64,000 nucleotides of DNA from Phycisphaerales bacterium (GTDB lineage Bacteria; Planctomycetota; Phycisphaerae; Phycisphaerales; SM1A02): assembly GCA_022447205.1 (NCBI GenBank), contig JAKVBQ010000003.1:62001-126000 (forward strand), given 5' to 3'. A program made the translations under genes and the position numbers. The notes below the pieces were generated by a model that did no database searches, was not told the origin of the DNA, and was given only the letters and a program-made list of their open reading frames with translations. This document shows, in pieces, positions 16,855 to 25,895 of the stretch (the first letter of the stretch is position 1; each line of letters starts with the position of its first letter).

Positions 16855-19812
16855 ATGAGCCCGACTGCAAACGACAGGAAAGTCCTGGTCATCGGCTGGG
16901 ATGCCGCCGACTGGCGCGTCATCGAGCCACTGATCGCCGAAGACAAGATGCCGAACCTCAAGCGGTTCATGGAAGACGGTGTTCACGGGAACAACTCGAC
17001 CCTGAACCCGGCGTTGAGTCCGATGCTCTGGACCTCGATCGCGACCGGCAAGCGGCCCTTCAAGCACGGCATCCACGGCTTTTCCGAACCCACTCCGGAC
17101 GGCAAGGGCGTCCGCCCGATCACCAACATCTCTCGAAGCACGAAGGCCGTCTGGAACATGCTTCAGCAGTGCGGCAAGCGCTCGATCGTGGTCGGCTGGT
17201 GGCCGTCGCATCCAGCGGAGCCGATCGACGGGGTCATGGTGAGCAACCACTACCAGCGTGCCGGGAAACTGCTCAACATCAAACCCGACGTCGAGGTCGG
17301 CAAGCCGAGATCAGGTCAGTTCGGCTGGGATCTCGAGCAGTGGCCGATGCAGCCGGGGACCGTGCATCCGGAGTCCATGGCGAAGAACCTGCAGGAGTTC
17401 AGGTTCCATCCATGGGAGATCGAGGCGGAACATGTCGCACCCTTCATTCCGAACTTCGCGAAGATCGACCAGAAGAAGGACAAGCGGTTGATCGGATTCT
17501 CGAAGACCCTCTCCGACACCGTCTCGATCCATGGTGCATCCACTGCCCTGATCCAGCTCGAGGACTGGGACCTGATGTGCATCTACTTCGACGGCATCGA
17601 CCACTTCTCGCATGGGTTCATGCGATTCCACCCTCCTCGTCAGGAGTGGATCTCCGAGGAGGACTTCGAGAACTACAAGGGTGTCGTCGAAGGCGGCTAC
17701 AGGTTCCATGACATGATGCTGGGTGCAACCCTGCAACTCGCTGGCGAGGACACGACGGTGATCCTGCTCAGCGACCACGGCTTCCACCCCGATCATCTTC
17801 GTCCCCAGTACATTCCGGTGGAGCCTGCGGGGCCGGCGATCGAGCACCGGAATCACGGAATCTTCCTGATGAAGGGTCCGGGCATCAAGAAGAACCATCG
17901 GATCCACGGTGCGGGCATCATGGATCTCTGTCCGACCGTCCTGACTCTCTTCGGCCTGCCGGTCGGAAGGGACATGGACGGCAAGCCGTTGGTCGATGCA
18001 TTCGAGGACGGTGTCGAGGTGGAGTCGATCGAATCCTGGGATGACGTCGAGGGTCAGTGCGGCATGCACGATCCCGATTCCCACATCGATCCCGTCGAGA
18101 GCGCGGAAGCCATGAGGCAACTCGTCGAGCTCGGCTACATCGAGGAGCCTGACGAGGACATCGACGTGGCGGTTCGGGAGACGGTTCGAGAACTCAAGTA
18201 CAACCTTGCACAGTCCTACATGGATGCCGGTGTCTTCAACGAGGCGATTCCGCTTCTCGAGGGAATCTGGAGTGAATTCCCGGGCGAGCACCGTTTCGGG
18301 ATCAACCTGATCAGCTGTCATCGCGCCGTAGAGGATCTGGATGGGCTGACCCGTTCCTCAACGACTCTCATGAAGAACATCGTGGAACAGAGGGATATCG
18401 CGCTGGATTCCCTCGAGGAACTCTCGACCGAAGCCGCCAGGTACGGGATCAGGTTGCCGACCGTGAAGGTCAACGAGGATGGTTCCCGGGAGCTTCTTCG
18501 GTCCGACGAGGGTGACATGATCGAAGGCAATGACTTCGAGGATCCTCCGAAGAAGCTGACCTTCAAGATCCGCAAGACGATGAGCTATCTCCAGCCCATG
18601 AACCATCTCTTCACCTGGGTGAGGCTTTCCCAGATGGTGCTGAGCGGGAATCAAAAGGATGCACTCCCGCTCCTGCGTCATATCGTCGAATCTGAAAGCG
18701 GCGTTCCGGAGCCCTACCTGCAGGCGGCCGCTTCCTTCATGAAGTTCGGACACCCTGAAGAGGCTGCAGCGGCGTATCGAAAGGCTCTCGAACTCGATTC
18801 GGAGAATGCCGTCGCGTTCTGCGGGCTCGCCAGCGCACTTCTCGAGATCGGGCAGGTGGAAGAAGCACTCGACCATGCACTGGAATCGACGGATCTCCTC
18901 TTCCACAATCCGAGGGCGCATCTCGTGATCGGTCGTTCCCTGATCAGGCTGGGCAACCTTGACATGGCGACCACCGCGCTCGGCCTGGCGTTGAAGCAGG
19001 CTTCCGCGTTCGCCGAGGCGCATGACGCCATGGCCGACCTGTTGGAAGACCACCTCGGCGACCCCGAAGGAGCGGAGCGGCATCGCGAAGACGCACGACA
19101 GGCCAGGGAATCGGTTCGAAGCAGATCGACCCTTGAGGATGAGACCGATCTCGATGCAGTGCAGGCCGGGATCGACCGTCGCAGGCAGGATCGCCTGCAG
19201 GCTGGTGGCAATCGGGAGGACTGGAGCGACGTGCCCCGCGACGAGATCATCACGATCGTCAGCGGCCTGCCTCGAAGCGGCACCTCGATGATGATGCAGA
19301 TGCTCCACCATGGCGGCATCGAACCCTTCGTGGACGGCGAGCGCGAGGCTGATCGGGACAACCCGAAGGGTTACTACGAGCACGAGAAGTCGACTCAGCT
19401 TGCCAGCGACAGTTCATGGATCCCCGAGGTCCGTGGTCGTTGCGTCAAGATCATGGCCCAGCTGCTGCCCATGCTTCCCACCGACCAGAAGTATCGCGTG
19501 GTCTTCATGGACCGTGATCTCCGGGAGATCGCGCGCAGCCAGAGGACCATGCTGGATCGACTCGGCAACAAGGGTGCTGACATCTCCGAAGCCAGGCTCA
19601 TGGCGACCCTCGACGCACAGGTCGCGGCCATAGAACTGTCGATGTCGGAGTCGAAGAACATCCAGTGCCTCCATCTCGACTACGGAGCGACCATCGCGGA
19701 TCCCCAGGGTGCGGCCCGGATGCTGGATGACTTCCTCGGGGGTTCGCTTGACGTTGGCGGCATGGTCGCCGCGGTCGACCCATCGCTTCGAAGGCAGAGC
19801 ATGAGCGGCTGA
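16855..19812 (+). CDS. Alkaline-phosphatase-superfamily enzyme fused to TPR repeats and a sulfotransferase domain
   Basis: This 985-residue protein joins three modules. Residues 1-390 are a type I phosphodiesterase/nucleotide-pyrophosphatase-like domain: metal-ligand Asp16 in IGWDAAD, likely nucleophile Ser55 in LSPMLWTSIATG, DGIDHFSH near 246-253, SDHGF near 305-309 and a late HGIF histidine, so it looks active. Residues about 430-770 hold TPR-like helix pairs (PEEAAAAYRKALELDSENA). Residues about 795-985 are a sulfotransferase domain with the PAPS loop SGLPRSGTSMM near 801 and the 3'-phosphate motif FMDRDLREIARSQ. There is no signal peptide or TM segment. It may transfer or remove phospho- or sulfo-groups on a glycan or lipid. 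It heads the cluster discussed in the findings. Confidence 0.85.
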   Translation: MSPTANDRKVLVIGWDAADWRVIEPLIAEDKMPNLKRFMEDGVHGNNSTLNPALSPMLWTSIATGKRPFKHGIHGFSEPTPDGKGVRPITNISRSTKAVWNMLQQCGKRSIVVGWWPSHPAEPIDGVMVSNHYQRAGKLLNIKPDVEVGKPRSGQFGWDLEQWPMQPGTVHPESMAKNLQEFRFHPWEIEAEHVAPFIPNFAKIDQKKDKRLIGFSKTLSDTVSIHGASTALIQLEDWDLMCIYFDGIDHFSHGFMRFHPPRQEWISEEDFENYKGVVEGGYRFHDMMLGATLQLAGEDTTVILLSDHGFHPDHLRPQYIPVEPAGPAIEHRNHGIFLMKGPGIKKNHRIHGAGIMDLCPTVLTLFGLPVGRDMDGKPLVDAFEDGVEVESIESWDDVEGQCGMHDPDSHIDPVESAEAMRQLVELGYIEEPDEDIDVAVRETVRELKYNLAQSYMDAGVFNEAIPLLEGIWSEFPGEHRFGINLISCHRAVEDLDGLTRSSTTLMKNIVEQRDIALDSLEELSTEAARYGIRLPTVKVNEDGSRELLRSDEGDMIEGNDFEDPPKKLTFKIRKTMSYLQPMNHLFTWVRLSQMVLSGNQKDALPLLRHIVESESGVPEPYLQAAASFMKFGHPEEAAAAYRKALELDSENAVAFCGLASALLEIGQVEEALDHALESTDLLFHNPRAHLVIGRSLIRLGNLDMATTALGLALKQASAFAEAHDAMADLLEDHLGDPEGAERHREDARQARESVRSRSTLEDETDLDAVQAGIDRRRQDRLQAGGNREDWSDVPRDEIITIVSGLPRSGTSMMMQMLHHGGIEPFVDGEREADRDNPKGYYEHEKSTQLASDSSWIPEVRGRCVKIMAQLLPMLPTDQKYRVVFMDRDLREIARSQRTMLDRLGNKGADISEARLMATLDAQVAAIELSMSESKNIQCLHLDYGATIADPQGAARMLDDFLGGSLDVGGMVAAVDPSLRRQSMSG

Positions 19813-19987
19813 TGACCGACTCACCGGGTCGATCACTGGACACGAGGGTGGTGGTTCCCTTTGGTCTCGGTGGGCCTGACCCTTCGGCCGGAGGGGTTCC
19901 GCGTCAGGGTCCGACAATCATGAACATCCGGTCATCATCATCATTTCAGCCGCAACAGGCACCGCGCATGCCTTATCGTGTCGGTCA

Positions 19988-20239
19988 ATGAGTGCCGTTG
20001 AACGCACATCCGAAGAGATGACGACCTGGATGCAGGATCGTGTTGCGCGAGAGCTCGAGTGCCCCGCCTCGGATGTCGACATCGACAAGCCTTTCGATCA
20101 GCTCGGTCTCGACTCTCTCGCGATCCTGATCGCGACCGGTGAGCTTGCGGAATGGCTGGGCATCGAACTCGAGGCAGCCACTCTCTTCGAGCATTCGACC
20201 ATTCGTCTGCTTGCGAAGCACATCGCTCAACGAGGCTGA
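19988..20239 (+). CDS. Acyl carrier protein
   Basis: The 83-residue protein has the phosphopantetheine attachment motif LGLDSL with Ser43, and the three-helix pattern of carrier proteins (WMQDRVARELECPASDVDIDKPF before the motif, then a helix around IATGELAEWLGIELEAATLF). It would be modified by a phosphopantetheinyl transferase and carry an acyl chain as a thioester. Next to it are a fatty-acyl-AMP ligase, a P450 and two GNATs but no FAS gene, so it is more likely a dedicated carrier for this cluster than the housekeeping AcpP. Its last 13 bases overlap the convergent GNAT gene. Confidence 0.9.
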   Translation: MSAVERTSEEMTTWMQDRVARELECPASDVDIDKPFDQLGLDSLAILIATGELAEWLGIELEAATLFEHSTIRLLAKHIAQRG

Positions 20240-21177
20240 GCCTCGCGTCGATCGTTCTTGCCCAGCTCGCGTTCGTAGCAAATCGCACTGTTGATCAGTC
20301 GGGCCTTGATCCTCTTGGACACGTTCCTCGTGTCAGGCTGTCTCCTGCCGGCCTCGTACTGCTGCACCAGGGCTCCGGCCTTGAATGCTCGCACGCCGTT
20401 GTCGATGAACAGACGCAGCTGCAATCCGGAGAGTCGATGTCTGGGATGGATTGCGAGTGCATGGACCTTGAGGGTGGTGTCACGCAACTTGCAGAGATGC
20501 AGGCCGATCACTCGTCCGTTCCGGATCGCAACCCTCGAGTGATTCGCATCGATCAAGCTGTCCAGTCCCGCAATGGCCCTGATGATGGTGTCCCGGTTCT
20601 GTTCCGCGTCCCCTCCGATGAATGCCGCCCATGCCCTGGCGATCTCCATGGCCATGTGTTCCTGGAGGGGGACGATCTCGATGTCCTCGGGGAACTTCAG
20701 ATTGCGTTCGATCCGTTCGAGCGTGTCCTTCCATGACTCGATGGTCTCTTCCAGATCCATCTCGTAGGTGTCGAAGGTCTCTCCCGGGATGAAGCCGTGT
20801 TCCTCGAGTTTCCGGCCCAGCGGAGCATCCGGTTGCAGGTGTTCCGTCGTCCTGAGTCTTCGCGCACCCCACTCCACGGTGCTTTCGATCACTGGTTGGA
20901 GGAGCAGATCGGCAAGATCCGTCTCCAGCCAGCTCGAAACGATCGAGAGGTGCATGCCCAGGCAGGCGAGTTCCGATTCGACGTAGCCCTTGGTGACCAC
21001 GATCGAGCCGACCACCGGCGCGAACTCCTCGTTCCCATCCACGGCGACCAGACTCCAGCCGCTTTCAGCCATGTACCGCATGTTCGGGTTCGTCATGGCG
21101 AGCGTGGCCCGGTCCTCCGGGCGAGCAGGCTCGATGCGGATGCGATCGAGGTCCGGTTGTCTGGTTGCATCGGTCAT
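20227..21177 (-). CDS. Double-GNAT acyltransferase-like protein (copy 1)
   Basis: The 316-residue protein looks like two GNAT folds in tandem. The N-terminal half (about 1-140) runs from IRIEPARPEDRATLA to a SGWSLVAVD/VVGSIVVTKGYVE beta hairpin and an ELACLGMHLSIV strand. The C-terminal half (about 165-290) has DIEIVPLQEHMAMEIARAWA, a VAIRNGRVIGLHLCKL hairpin and a LKVHALAIHPRHRLSGLQLRLFI segment like the acyl-CoA-binding motif A. It would move an acyl group from CoA or the neighbouring ACP to an amine. The gene is convergent with the ACP (13-base overlap) and its start is only 20-56 bases from the divergent AP-like/TPR gene. Confidence 0.65.
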   Translation of the reverse strand: MTDATRQPDLDRIRIEPARPEDRATLAMTNPNMRYMAESGWSLVAVDGNEEFAPVVGSIVVTKGYVESELACLGMHLSIVSSWLETDLADLLLQPVIESTVEWGARRLRTTEHLQPDAPLGRKLEEHGFIPGETFDTYEMDLEETIESWKDTLERIERNLKFPEDIEIVPLQEHMAMEIARAWAAFIGGDAEQNRDTIIRAIAGLDSLIDANHSRVAIRNGRVIGLHLCKLRDTTLKVHALAIHPRHRLSGLQLRLFIDNGVRAFKAGALVQQYEAGRRQPDTRNVSKRIKARLINSAICYERELGKNDRREAQPR

Positions 21178-21233
21178 CCACTGGTTAGGCTACACGGATG
21201 CCACCGTCCGGTCGTGATGACACCCTTGATTCC

Positions 21234-22754
21234 ATGGTCCTGCTCGTTCTCGAGGGCATGGGACCGATGTGGATCGACCGGCTCCGTTCGTGTCCCGGGA
21301 CTCGACTCGGTCGCCTCCTCGGATCCGGGTCATCATGCTCGGTGAAGATCCCGACCGGACCGGGCAGGAATGCGGTCGCCACGACGCTTGCGACCGGTGA
21401 CACCCCATCGAAGCACGTCGTGATCGGCCGGCGGGAGCCTGATCGGATCTCCATGGAGGTTCGCAACATCGATGCGCGTTCCTGGAGGCTCGAACCGTTC
21501 TGGTCCGAAGTCGTTCGGTCCCGCAGAACCACAGCCGTCGTCGGATGGCCGGTACTCGATCCGGTCACCGAATGGACCGTGTCTGGTGACGATCCGTCGA
21601 TCGGACAGACCCTGGTCGGCACCGATGCCTTGACCAGTCGCCAGGATCCGGCCGATGCCTGGTTGCTTCCTCCGATGTCGGTGCACCCCGAAGCAACACG
21701 ACCCCTGGTCCGGTCGAACCGTGTTCACGTCGATGAACGGGAGGACCTGACTCCCCTGCGTGCGTTCGGGGAGTCGATCGTCAACGTGAGCAGGGCCCTC
21801 CTCCTGGAGACGGAACCGGACCTCCTCGTGAGTTGGATTCCGTTTCCGGAGGAGTTCGATCGTGAGCGTGATCCCGCCGAGGTGGACTTCCTCGATCCAC
21901 TGCTTGAGTCGATTGGCGACCGACCGCTTGCGCTGCTCGCCCTGCCTCGGCTTCCCGCCCAACCCAACATGCTGCTTGCCCGACCGCCGGCACGCCTCTT
22001 CCTCCATGGATGCTCCCTTGGGCCGGATGAGGGATCTTCCATGTGGGACGTCGATCTCGCCGGCCTTGTCTGCCGACTCCTCGGACTCGACTTCAAGCCG
22101 ACCAGTCGACCGGTCGTCGATCCGGACCTCTTCCTCGAGCGAGCAAGGCAGCGTGCGGCCAGGTTCCTTGCATCGGGTTTCAACCCCTTCCGTACCCAGG
22201 CACGACGACGCGTCTACGCCTCGAGCATGTCGTACCGTGATGTCATCATCGGACTCGATCAGTTCGAGCGCGGAGATCTGGGCGCTGCCCGTGATTTCCT
22301 GACCGAGGTCGTTCAGTCGACGGCGAGCGAGATCGGCATCGTCTACCTGGCCCGCGCATTGATCGCATCCGGGAAACAGGATCACGTGGAACGTCTTGTC
22401 GAGTCACTGCCCTCGGGAAGCGATCTCCGACGTTCCGTCGCCGCCGCACACGCCGTCATGAAGGATGAGCCGACCATCGTCTCCGAGCTCCTGACGCAGC
22501 CTCCCACCTCCTCCGTGTGTCTCGGGTTCATGCTTGAGAGCCTGCTTCGAATCGGAGCAACCGATCGAGCATGTGCACTGCTGCATGGATCCGAGCGGGG
22601 GCAGCTCCTGGGATTGTCCTACAGGGACCGTCGCATCGGGATGATCTGCGCCCGGCGGTCGGGGAAGGCTCCGCTCTGCGCGGTTCTTGCCAGGCTCGTC
22701 CTGATGATGCGTCCGGACAGGGCCCGCCTTCGACGATTCCTTCGCCCCGGGTGA
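21234..22754 (+). CDS. Degenerate alkaline-phosphatase-superfamily protein (pseudoenzyme, copy 2)
   Basis: This protein parallels the enzyme domain at 16855: LLVLEGMGPMW replaces VLVIGWDAADW, ATTLATGDTPSKHVVIG parallels WTSIATGKRPFKHGIHG, and WDVDLAGLVCRLLGL parallels IMDLCPTVLTLFGL. The metal and catalytic residues are gone: the first Asp is Glu, no Ser/Thr nucleophile aligns, the D-x-x-D-H segment is SWIPFPEEFDRE, and SDHG is replaced by ALPRL. The C-terminal 170 residues are alpha-helical and TPR-like (RDVIIGLDQFERGDLGAARDFLTEV). I place the start at ATG 21234; an upstream ATG at 21198 is possible but leaves only 20 bases to the divergent GNAT gene. It may be a regulatory or scaffold partner. 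Confidence 0.65.
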   Translation: MVLLVLEGMGPMWIDRLRSCPGTRLGRLLGSGSSCSVKIPTGPGRNAVATTLATGDTPSKHVVIGRREPDRISMEVRNIDARSWRLEPFWSEVVRSRRTTAVVGWPVLDPVTEWTVSGDDPSIGQTLVGTDALTSRQDPADAWLLPPMSVHPEATRPLVRSNRVHVDEREDLTPLRAFGESIVNVSRALLLETEPDLLVSWIPFPEEFDRERDPAEVDFLDPLLESIGDRPLALLALPRLPAQPNMLLARPPARLFLHGCSLGPDEGSSMWDVDLAGLVCRLLGLDFKPTSRPVVDPDLFLERARQRAARFLASGFNPFRTQARRRVYASSMSYRDVIIGLDQFERGDLGAARDFLTEVVQSTASEIGIVYLARALIASGKQDHVERLVESLPSGSDLRRSVAAAHAVMKDEPTIVSELLTQPPTSSVCLGFMLESLLRIGATDRACALLHGSERGQLLGLSYRDRRIGMICARRSGKAPLCAVLARLVLMMRPDRARLRRFLRPG

Positions 22755-22771
22755 TCCCTGTCAGGATGACT

Positions 22772-24502
22772 TCAGATGACCGGGAGGGTTCCCTCTCGCC
22801 ATGAGGTGGCGGCCTCACCTCGACGCACCTTGCCACTCGTGGTCTTCGGGATCGAGCCTGACTTGAGGAGCACGCACTCCGAGAGTGCGACGGCATGATC
22901 CCTCGATATCGCGGAACGCACGGCTGCGGTGATCGACTCCTTCAGCACCCGCAGGGCCGCCTCGTCCTTTCTGGTCGCGCGCATCTGTTCCCTACTCAGT
23001 TCCACCAGCAACACGACCCCCTCTCCGCCATGGGCCATGGCGTCAGGGACGGCAAAGGCCGCGCATCCACCGCTGTCGACGGCCTCATGCGCTTCTCCTG
23101 CAGTGCGTTCCAGGTCCTGGGGGTGATGGTTCGATCCACCGACGATGATCAGGTCCTTGAGTCGACCTGCGATGACCAGTTCTCCATCGATGAAGCCACC
23201 CAGATCGCCCGTTCGCAACCATGGGCCGTTTCTTCCGTCGATCGACTCCGGGAATCTGTCCTCTTCCTCTCCACCTCGATAGCCGTGCGTGACACTCGGA
23301 CCTCGGACGCAGATCTCGCCAATCCCCCCTTCCTCATCCATGAAGCCGTCGTCTTCATCGAGTATCGCGACTGCGTGCCCCGGTATCGGCGCGCCGCAGG
23401 TGGTGATCGCCACGGCATCCTCCTGATCGGCCGGGCATCGCTCCAGTCGGTTTTCGGCAAGAGCCTTTGATGCGATGTGCTCCAGACCGAGTCGTGCACC
23501 CGGTCTCCGTGTCGAGACAACCAGGGTCGATTCCGCGAGTCCGTAGCAGGGTTGCATCGCCGAAACGTCGAACCCGCACGGCCCGAATGCCTCGATGAAC
23601 CGTTCGATCGTCTCCGGACGAACCGCTTCCGCACCGTTCATGGCGCTCTTCCAGCATCGGAGGTCGAGTTCGGCCCGATCTTCCGGAGTCGTGCGTTCAA
23701 CGCACAGGTTGAACGCGAAGTTGGGGCCTCCTGAATGTTCCGAACGTGTCCTGGAGATCGCCCGAAGCCAGCGCACCGGCCGCATGACGAACTCCTCCGG
23801 TGCCATCAGGTTGGCGGTGATGCCGTTGACGAGGCTGGTCATGACCAGGCCGATCAACCCCATGTCATGGAACAGGGGCAGCCAGCACACGGTACCGACC
23901 GACCCTTCGCGGTAGAAGAGGGAACTCATGGCGTCGAGGTTCGCGACGAGATTGCCGTGGGTCACCCTGACCGCGCGTGGATCGCTCGTCGAACCGGAGG
24001 TGTACTGGAACATCACCTCCCGGTCCGGATCGATTCCGGGAGGCTCATCGAGGTCATCTGTTCCGTATGCATCCTGGTCGGTGGCGATGAACTGAAGCGA
24101 CTTCAGCGAGGGGTCCCCGATCTCGAGGCAGCTCTCCACCGTCGACGTGCTGGCAAGTGCGCGGACCGGACCGGCATCCTTGATGATCGATTCGAGTCGA
24201 CCGGATCGGTCATTGGCCCTTGGAGCGTGGGCGGTCACCGCGATCGCGCCGGCCCGGATGCACGCAAGGTAGGCCACGACGTAATCGATGCCGTTTCGTT
24301 CCGGTATGAGCACGGGGCGCCCCACCGCCTCCGCACGGACGAGTTCGTCCGCGATCGCACCGGTCCGGTGCCACAGTTCACCATAGGACAGCGTCGATGT
24401 CGGCGTGCCCTCCGGACCAAGCCGGGTGAGAGCGACCGTGTCGGGGCGTTCCACGGCGTGTCGAAGGAGTCTTCCGGGTATCGAATCGATGGGTTCGCGC
24501 AT
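22772..24502 (-). CDS. Fatty-acyl-AMP ligase (FAAL-type adenylating enzyme)
   Basis: The 576-residue protein has the adenylation motifs in order: A3 QYTSGSTSDPRAVRVTHGN, the FAAL block VCWLPLFHDMGLIG, a GGPNFAFNLC segment, A5 CYGLAEST, A7 WLRTGDLG, A8 GRLKDLIIVGG followed by NHHPQDLE, and the C-terminal catalytic lysine in TSGKVRRGE. WLPLFHDMGLIG and NHHPQDLE mark the FAAL subgroup, which activates fatty acids as acyl-AMP and loads them on an ACP rather than CoA. The ATG at 24502 (MREPIDSIPG) is preferred over the 27-codon longer frame. It is divergent from the P450 across 100 bases and ends 17 bases from the convergent AP-like gene. Confidence 0.92.
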   Translation of the reverse strand: MREPIDSIPGRLLRHAVERPDTVALTRLGPEGTPTSTLSYGELWHRTGAIADELVRAEAVGRPVLIPERNGIDYVVAYLACIRAGAIAVTAHAPRANDRSGRLESIIKDAGPVRALASTSTVESCLEIGDPSLKSLQFIATDQDAYGTDDLDEPPGIDPDREVMFQYTSGSTSDPRAVRVTHGNLVANLDAMSSLFYREGSVGTVCWLPLFHDMGLIGLVMTSLVNGITANLMAPEEFVMRPVRWLRAISRTRSEHSGGPNFAFNLCVERTTPEDRAELDLRCWKSAMNGAEAVRPETIERFIEAFGPCGFDVSAMQPCYGLAESTLVVSTRRPGARLGLEHIASKALAENRLERCPADQEDAVAITTCGAPIPGHAVAILDEDDGFMDEEGGIGEICVRGPSVTHGYRGGEEEDRFPESIDGRNGPWLRTGDLGGFIDGELVIAGRLKDLIIVGGSNHHPQDLERTAGEAHEAVDSGGCAAFAVPDAMAHGGEGVVLLVELSREQMRATRKDEAALRVLKESITAAVRSAISRDHAVALSECVLLKSGSIPKTTSGKVRRGEAATSWREGTLPVI

Positions 24503-24602
24503 GGTGTCACCGGAACTTCGGATGGCTTCAGGGGAGACCCCGTGCTGCCCTGCACGGCCATACGTGGGTATCGACGGCGTCACTCTATATCATCCACACA
24601 AC
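24503..24602. promoter_or_regulatory. Divergent promoter region between FAAL and P450 genes
   Basis: One hundred bases separate two divergent starts, so both promoters must lie here or in the genes. Two small inverted repeats stand out: GGGG-AGA-CCCC at 24531-24541 and CGTGC-TGCCCT-GCACG at 24541-24556. An AT-rich CTATATCAT stretch lies just before the P450 start. One or both repeats could be an operator controlling the two genes together; no regulator gene is seen nearby. Confidence 0.35.
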
Positions 24603-25895
24603 ATGGATGATTCAGGCGAAGTCCCCCAGACCGAGAGTGCGATCGACCGACTGGAACGGCTCCGTTCCGAATCTGCCGGACATCGCGTGGTCTCCATTCC
24701 ACTGCTCAAGGGTTCAGGTCATCTCGTCGTCGATCACCTCCTCGTCCAGGAGATCTTCAAGTCACAGGATTTCGTCCGCCCTCCCTTCTTCAGGAAGGCT
24801 TTCGGCGATGGCCTTCTTCTCTCCGATGGAGAACGCTGGGCGCATTCCAGGAAGGTGATCCAGCCGGAGCTCTCACCGACCGCCGTCCGCTCGATGCAGG
24901 ACGTCATCGACGACTGCATCAAGGAGCTCCAGACGGACTGGTCGCGAGCATCAGAAGAGGATCGATCGGTCCCCCTGGTCGAGGACATCGCCTCCTGTGT
25001 CCTGCGCATCACGGTGCGCGTTCTCTTCGGTGTGGATCTCGGTGCCCGGGATCCCCGTGCACTCTCCGTGGTCCGACTGACTGCAGCATCCAACGAACTT
25101 GCCGGCCTCGGTGTCTTCGACCCTCGTGCAATGGTCGGTGGCCGCCTCATCAACGCGCTCCAGAAGGAACGCACCGACGTCGAATCACTTGCAGCCGAAC
25201 TGATCGCCTCTCGTCGTGATGCCCCGGATGCCGGAGCATGTCCGGTGGATCTCCTGGATCACCTGCTCGACCCCGCCTTCATCGAGGCTCCGGTGGCTGA
25301 TGGTGGTTGCCCTGTCGGTCACAAGGGCCTCATCGAGGAGATGGTCCTCCTCCTTCTGGCAAGTGTCGAGACCACGACGGCATCCACGTCGAACACCCTG
25401 CAACTGCTGGCCGATCATCCTGCATGCACCGAAAGGTTGAGGGCGGATCTACCGGATGGAACCTGGGTCCAGGCCTGCTTCCGGGAATCACTCCGCCTGC
25501 GTCCCCCGGTCTGGTTCAACGGTCGCGTCGCTCTCGAACGGTTCGAGTTGTCCAGCGGCGACACCATCGAGTCCGGGGATCACGTCTACGTCTGCCCCTA
25601 TCTCATCCACCGCGATCCCTTGCTCTGGGAGGAACCCGATCGTTTCCTTCCAGAACGCTTCATCGACGGGGTGGTTCGCGAGGGAGCCTCGTTCATGCCG
25701 TTCGGACTCGGTCGCCATTACTGCGTCGGATCAGGGCTTGCCACCGCTATCTCCACGAGTCTGGTCTCCAGCATCCTCGCGAATCACGATGTCTCGATCG
25801 AGGTGTCCTCCGATCACGAACCGGGCGGCGGTTTCCTGCTCGGGCCTTCCCTCGGATCACGTGCTCGGATCACTCCGACGTCCCGTCCGGGCTGA
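24603..25895 (+). CDS. Cytochrome P450
   Basis: The 430-residue soluble protein has the K-helix ExxR motif (Glu295-Arg298 in CFRESLRLRP), the I-helix ASVETTTAS pattern and the heme-binding loop FGLGRHYCVG with the axial Cys374. RFLPERFIDG precedes the loop, as in fatty-acid and class I bacterial P450s. It needs external ferredoxin and reductase partners, which are not in the window. Next to an FAAL and an ACP, it could hydroxylate an acyl chain held on the ACP, as known for some P450s acting on carrier-bound substrates; that is inference. The ATG at 24603 was chosen because the longer frame from 24405 would overlap the divergent FAAL. Its last 26 bases overlap the convergent GNAT gene. Confidence 0.93.
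   Translation: MDDSGEVPQTESAIDRLERLRSESAGHRVVSIPLLKGSGHLVVDHLLVQEIFKSQDFVRPPFFRKAFGDGLLLSDGERWAHSRKVIQPELSPTAVRSMQDVIDDCIKELQTDWSRASEEDRSVPLVEDIASCVLRITVRVLFGVDLGARDPRALSVVRLTAASNELAGLGVFDPRAMVGGRLINALQKERTDVESLAAELIASRRDAPDAGACPVDLLDHLLDPAFIEAPVADGGCPVGHKGLIEEMVLLLLASVETTTASTSNTLQLLADHPACTERLRADLPDGTWVQACFRESLRLRPPVWFNGRVALERFELSSGDTIESGDHVYVCPYLIHRDPLLWEEPDRFLPERFIDGVVREGASFMPFGLGRHYCVGSGLATAISTSLVSSILANHDVSIEVSSDHEPGGGFLLGPSLGSRARITPTSRPG

Noticed and set aside
17311-18321. 336-residue minus-strand ORF inside the AP/TPR/sulfotransferase gene
   Set aside because: Antisense shadow without domain features; the plus-strand catalytic motifs cover the same bases.
19813-19987. Hairpin between the AP/TPR/sulfotransferase and ACP genes as a terminator
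   Set aside because: Nested repeats (CCTGAC/GTCAGG enclosing CCCT/AGGG) are present but no T tract follows, so I did not call a rho-independent terminator.
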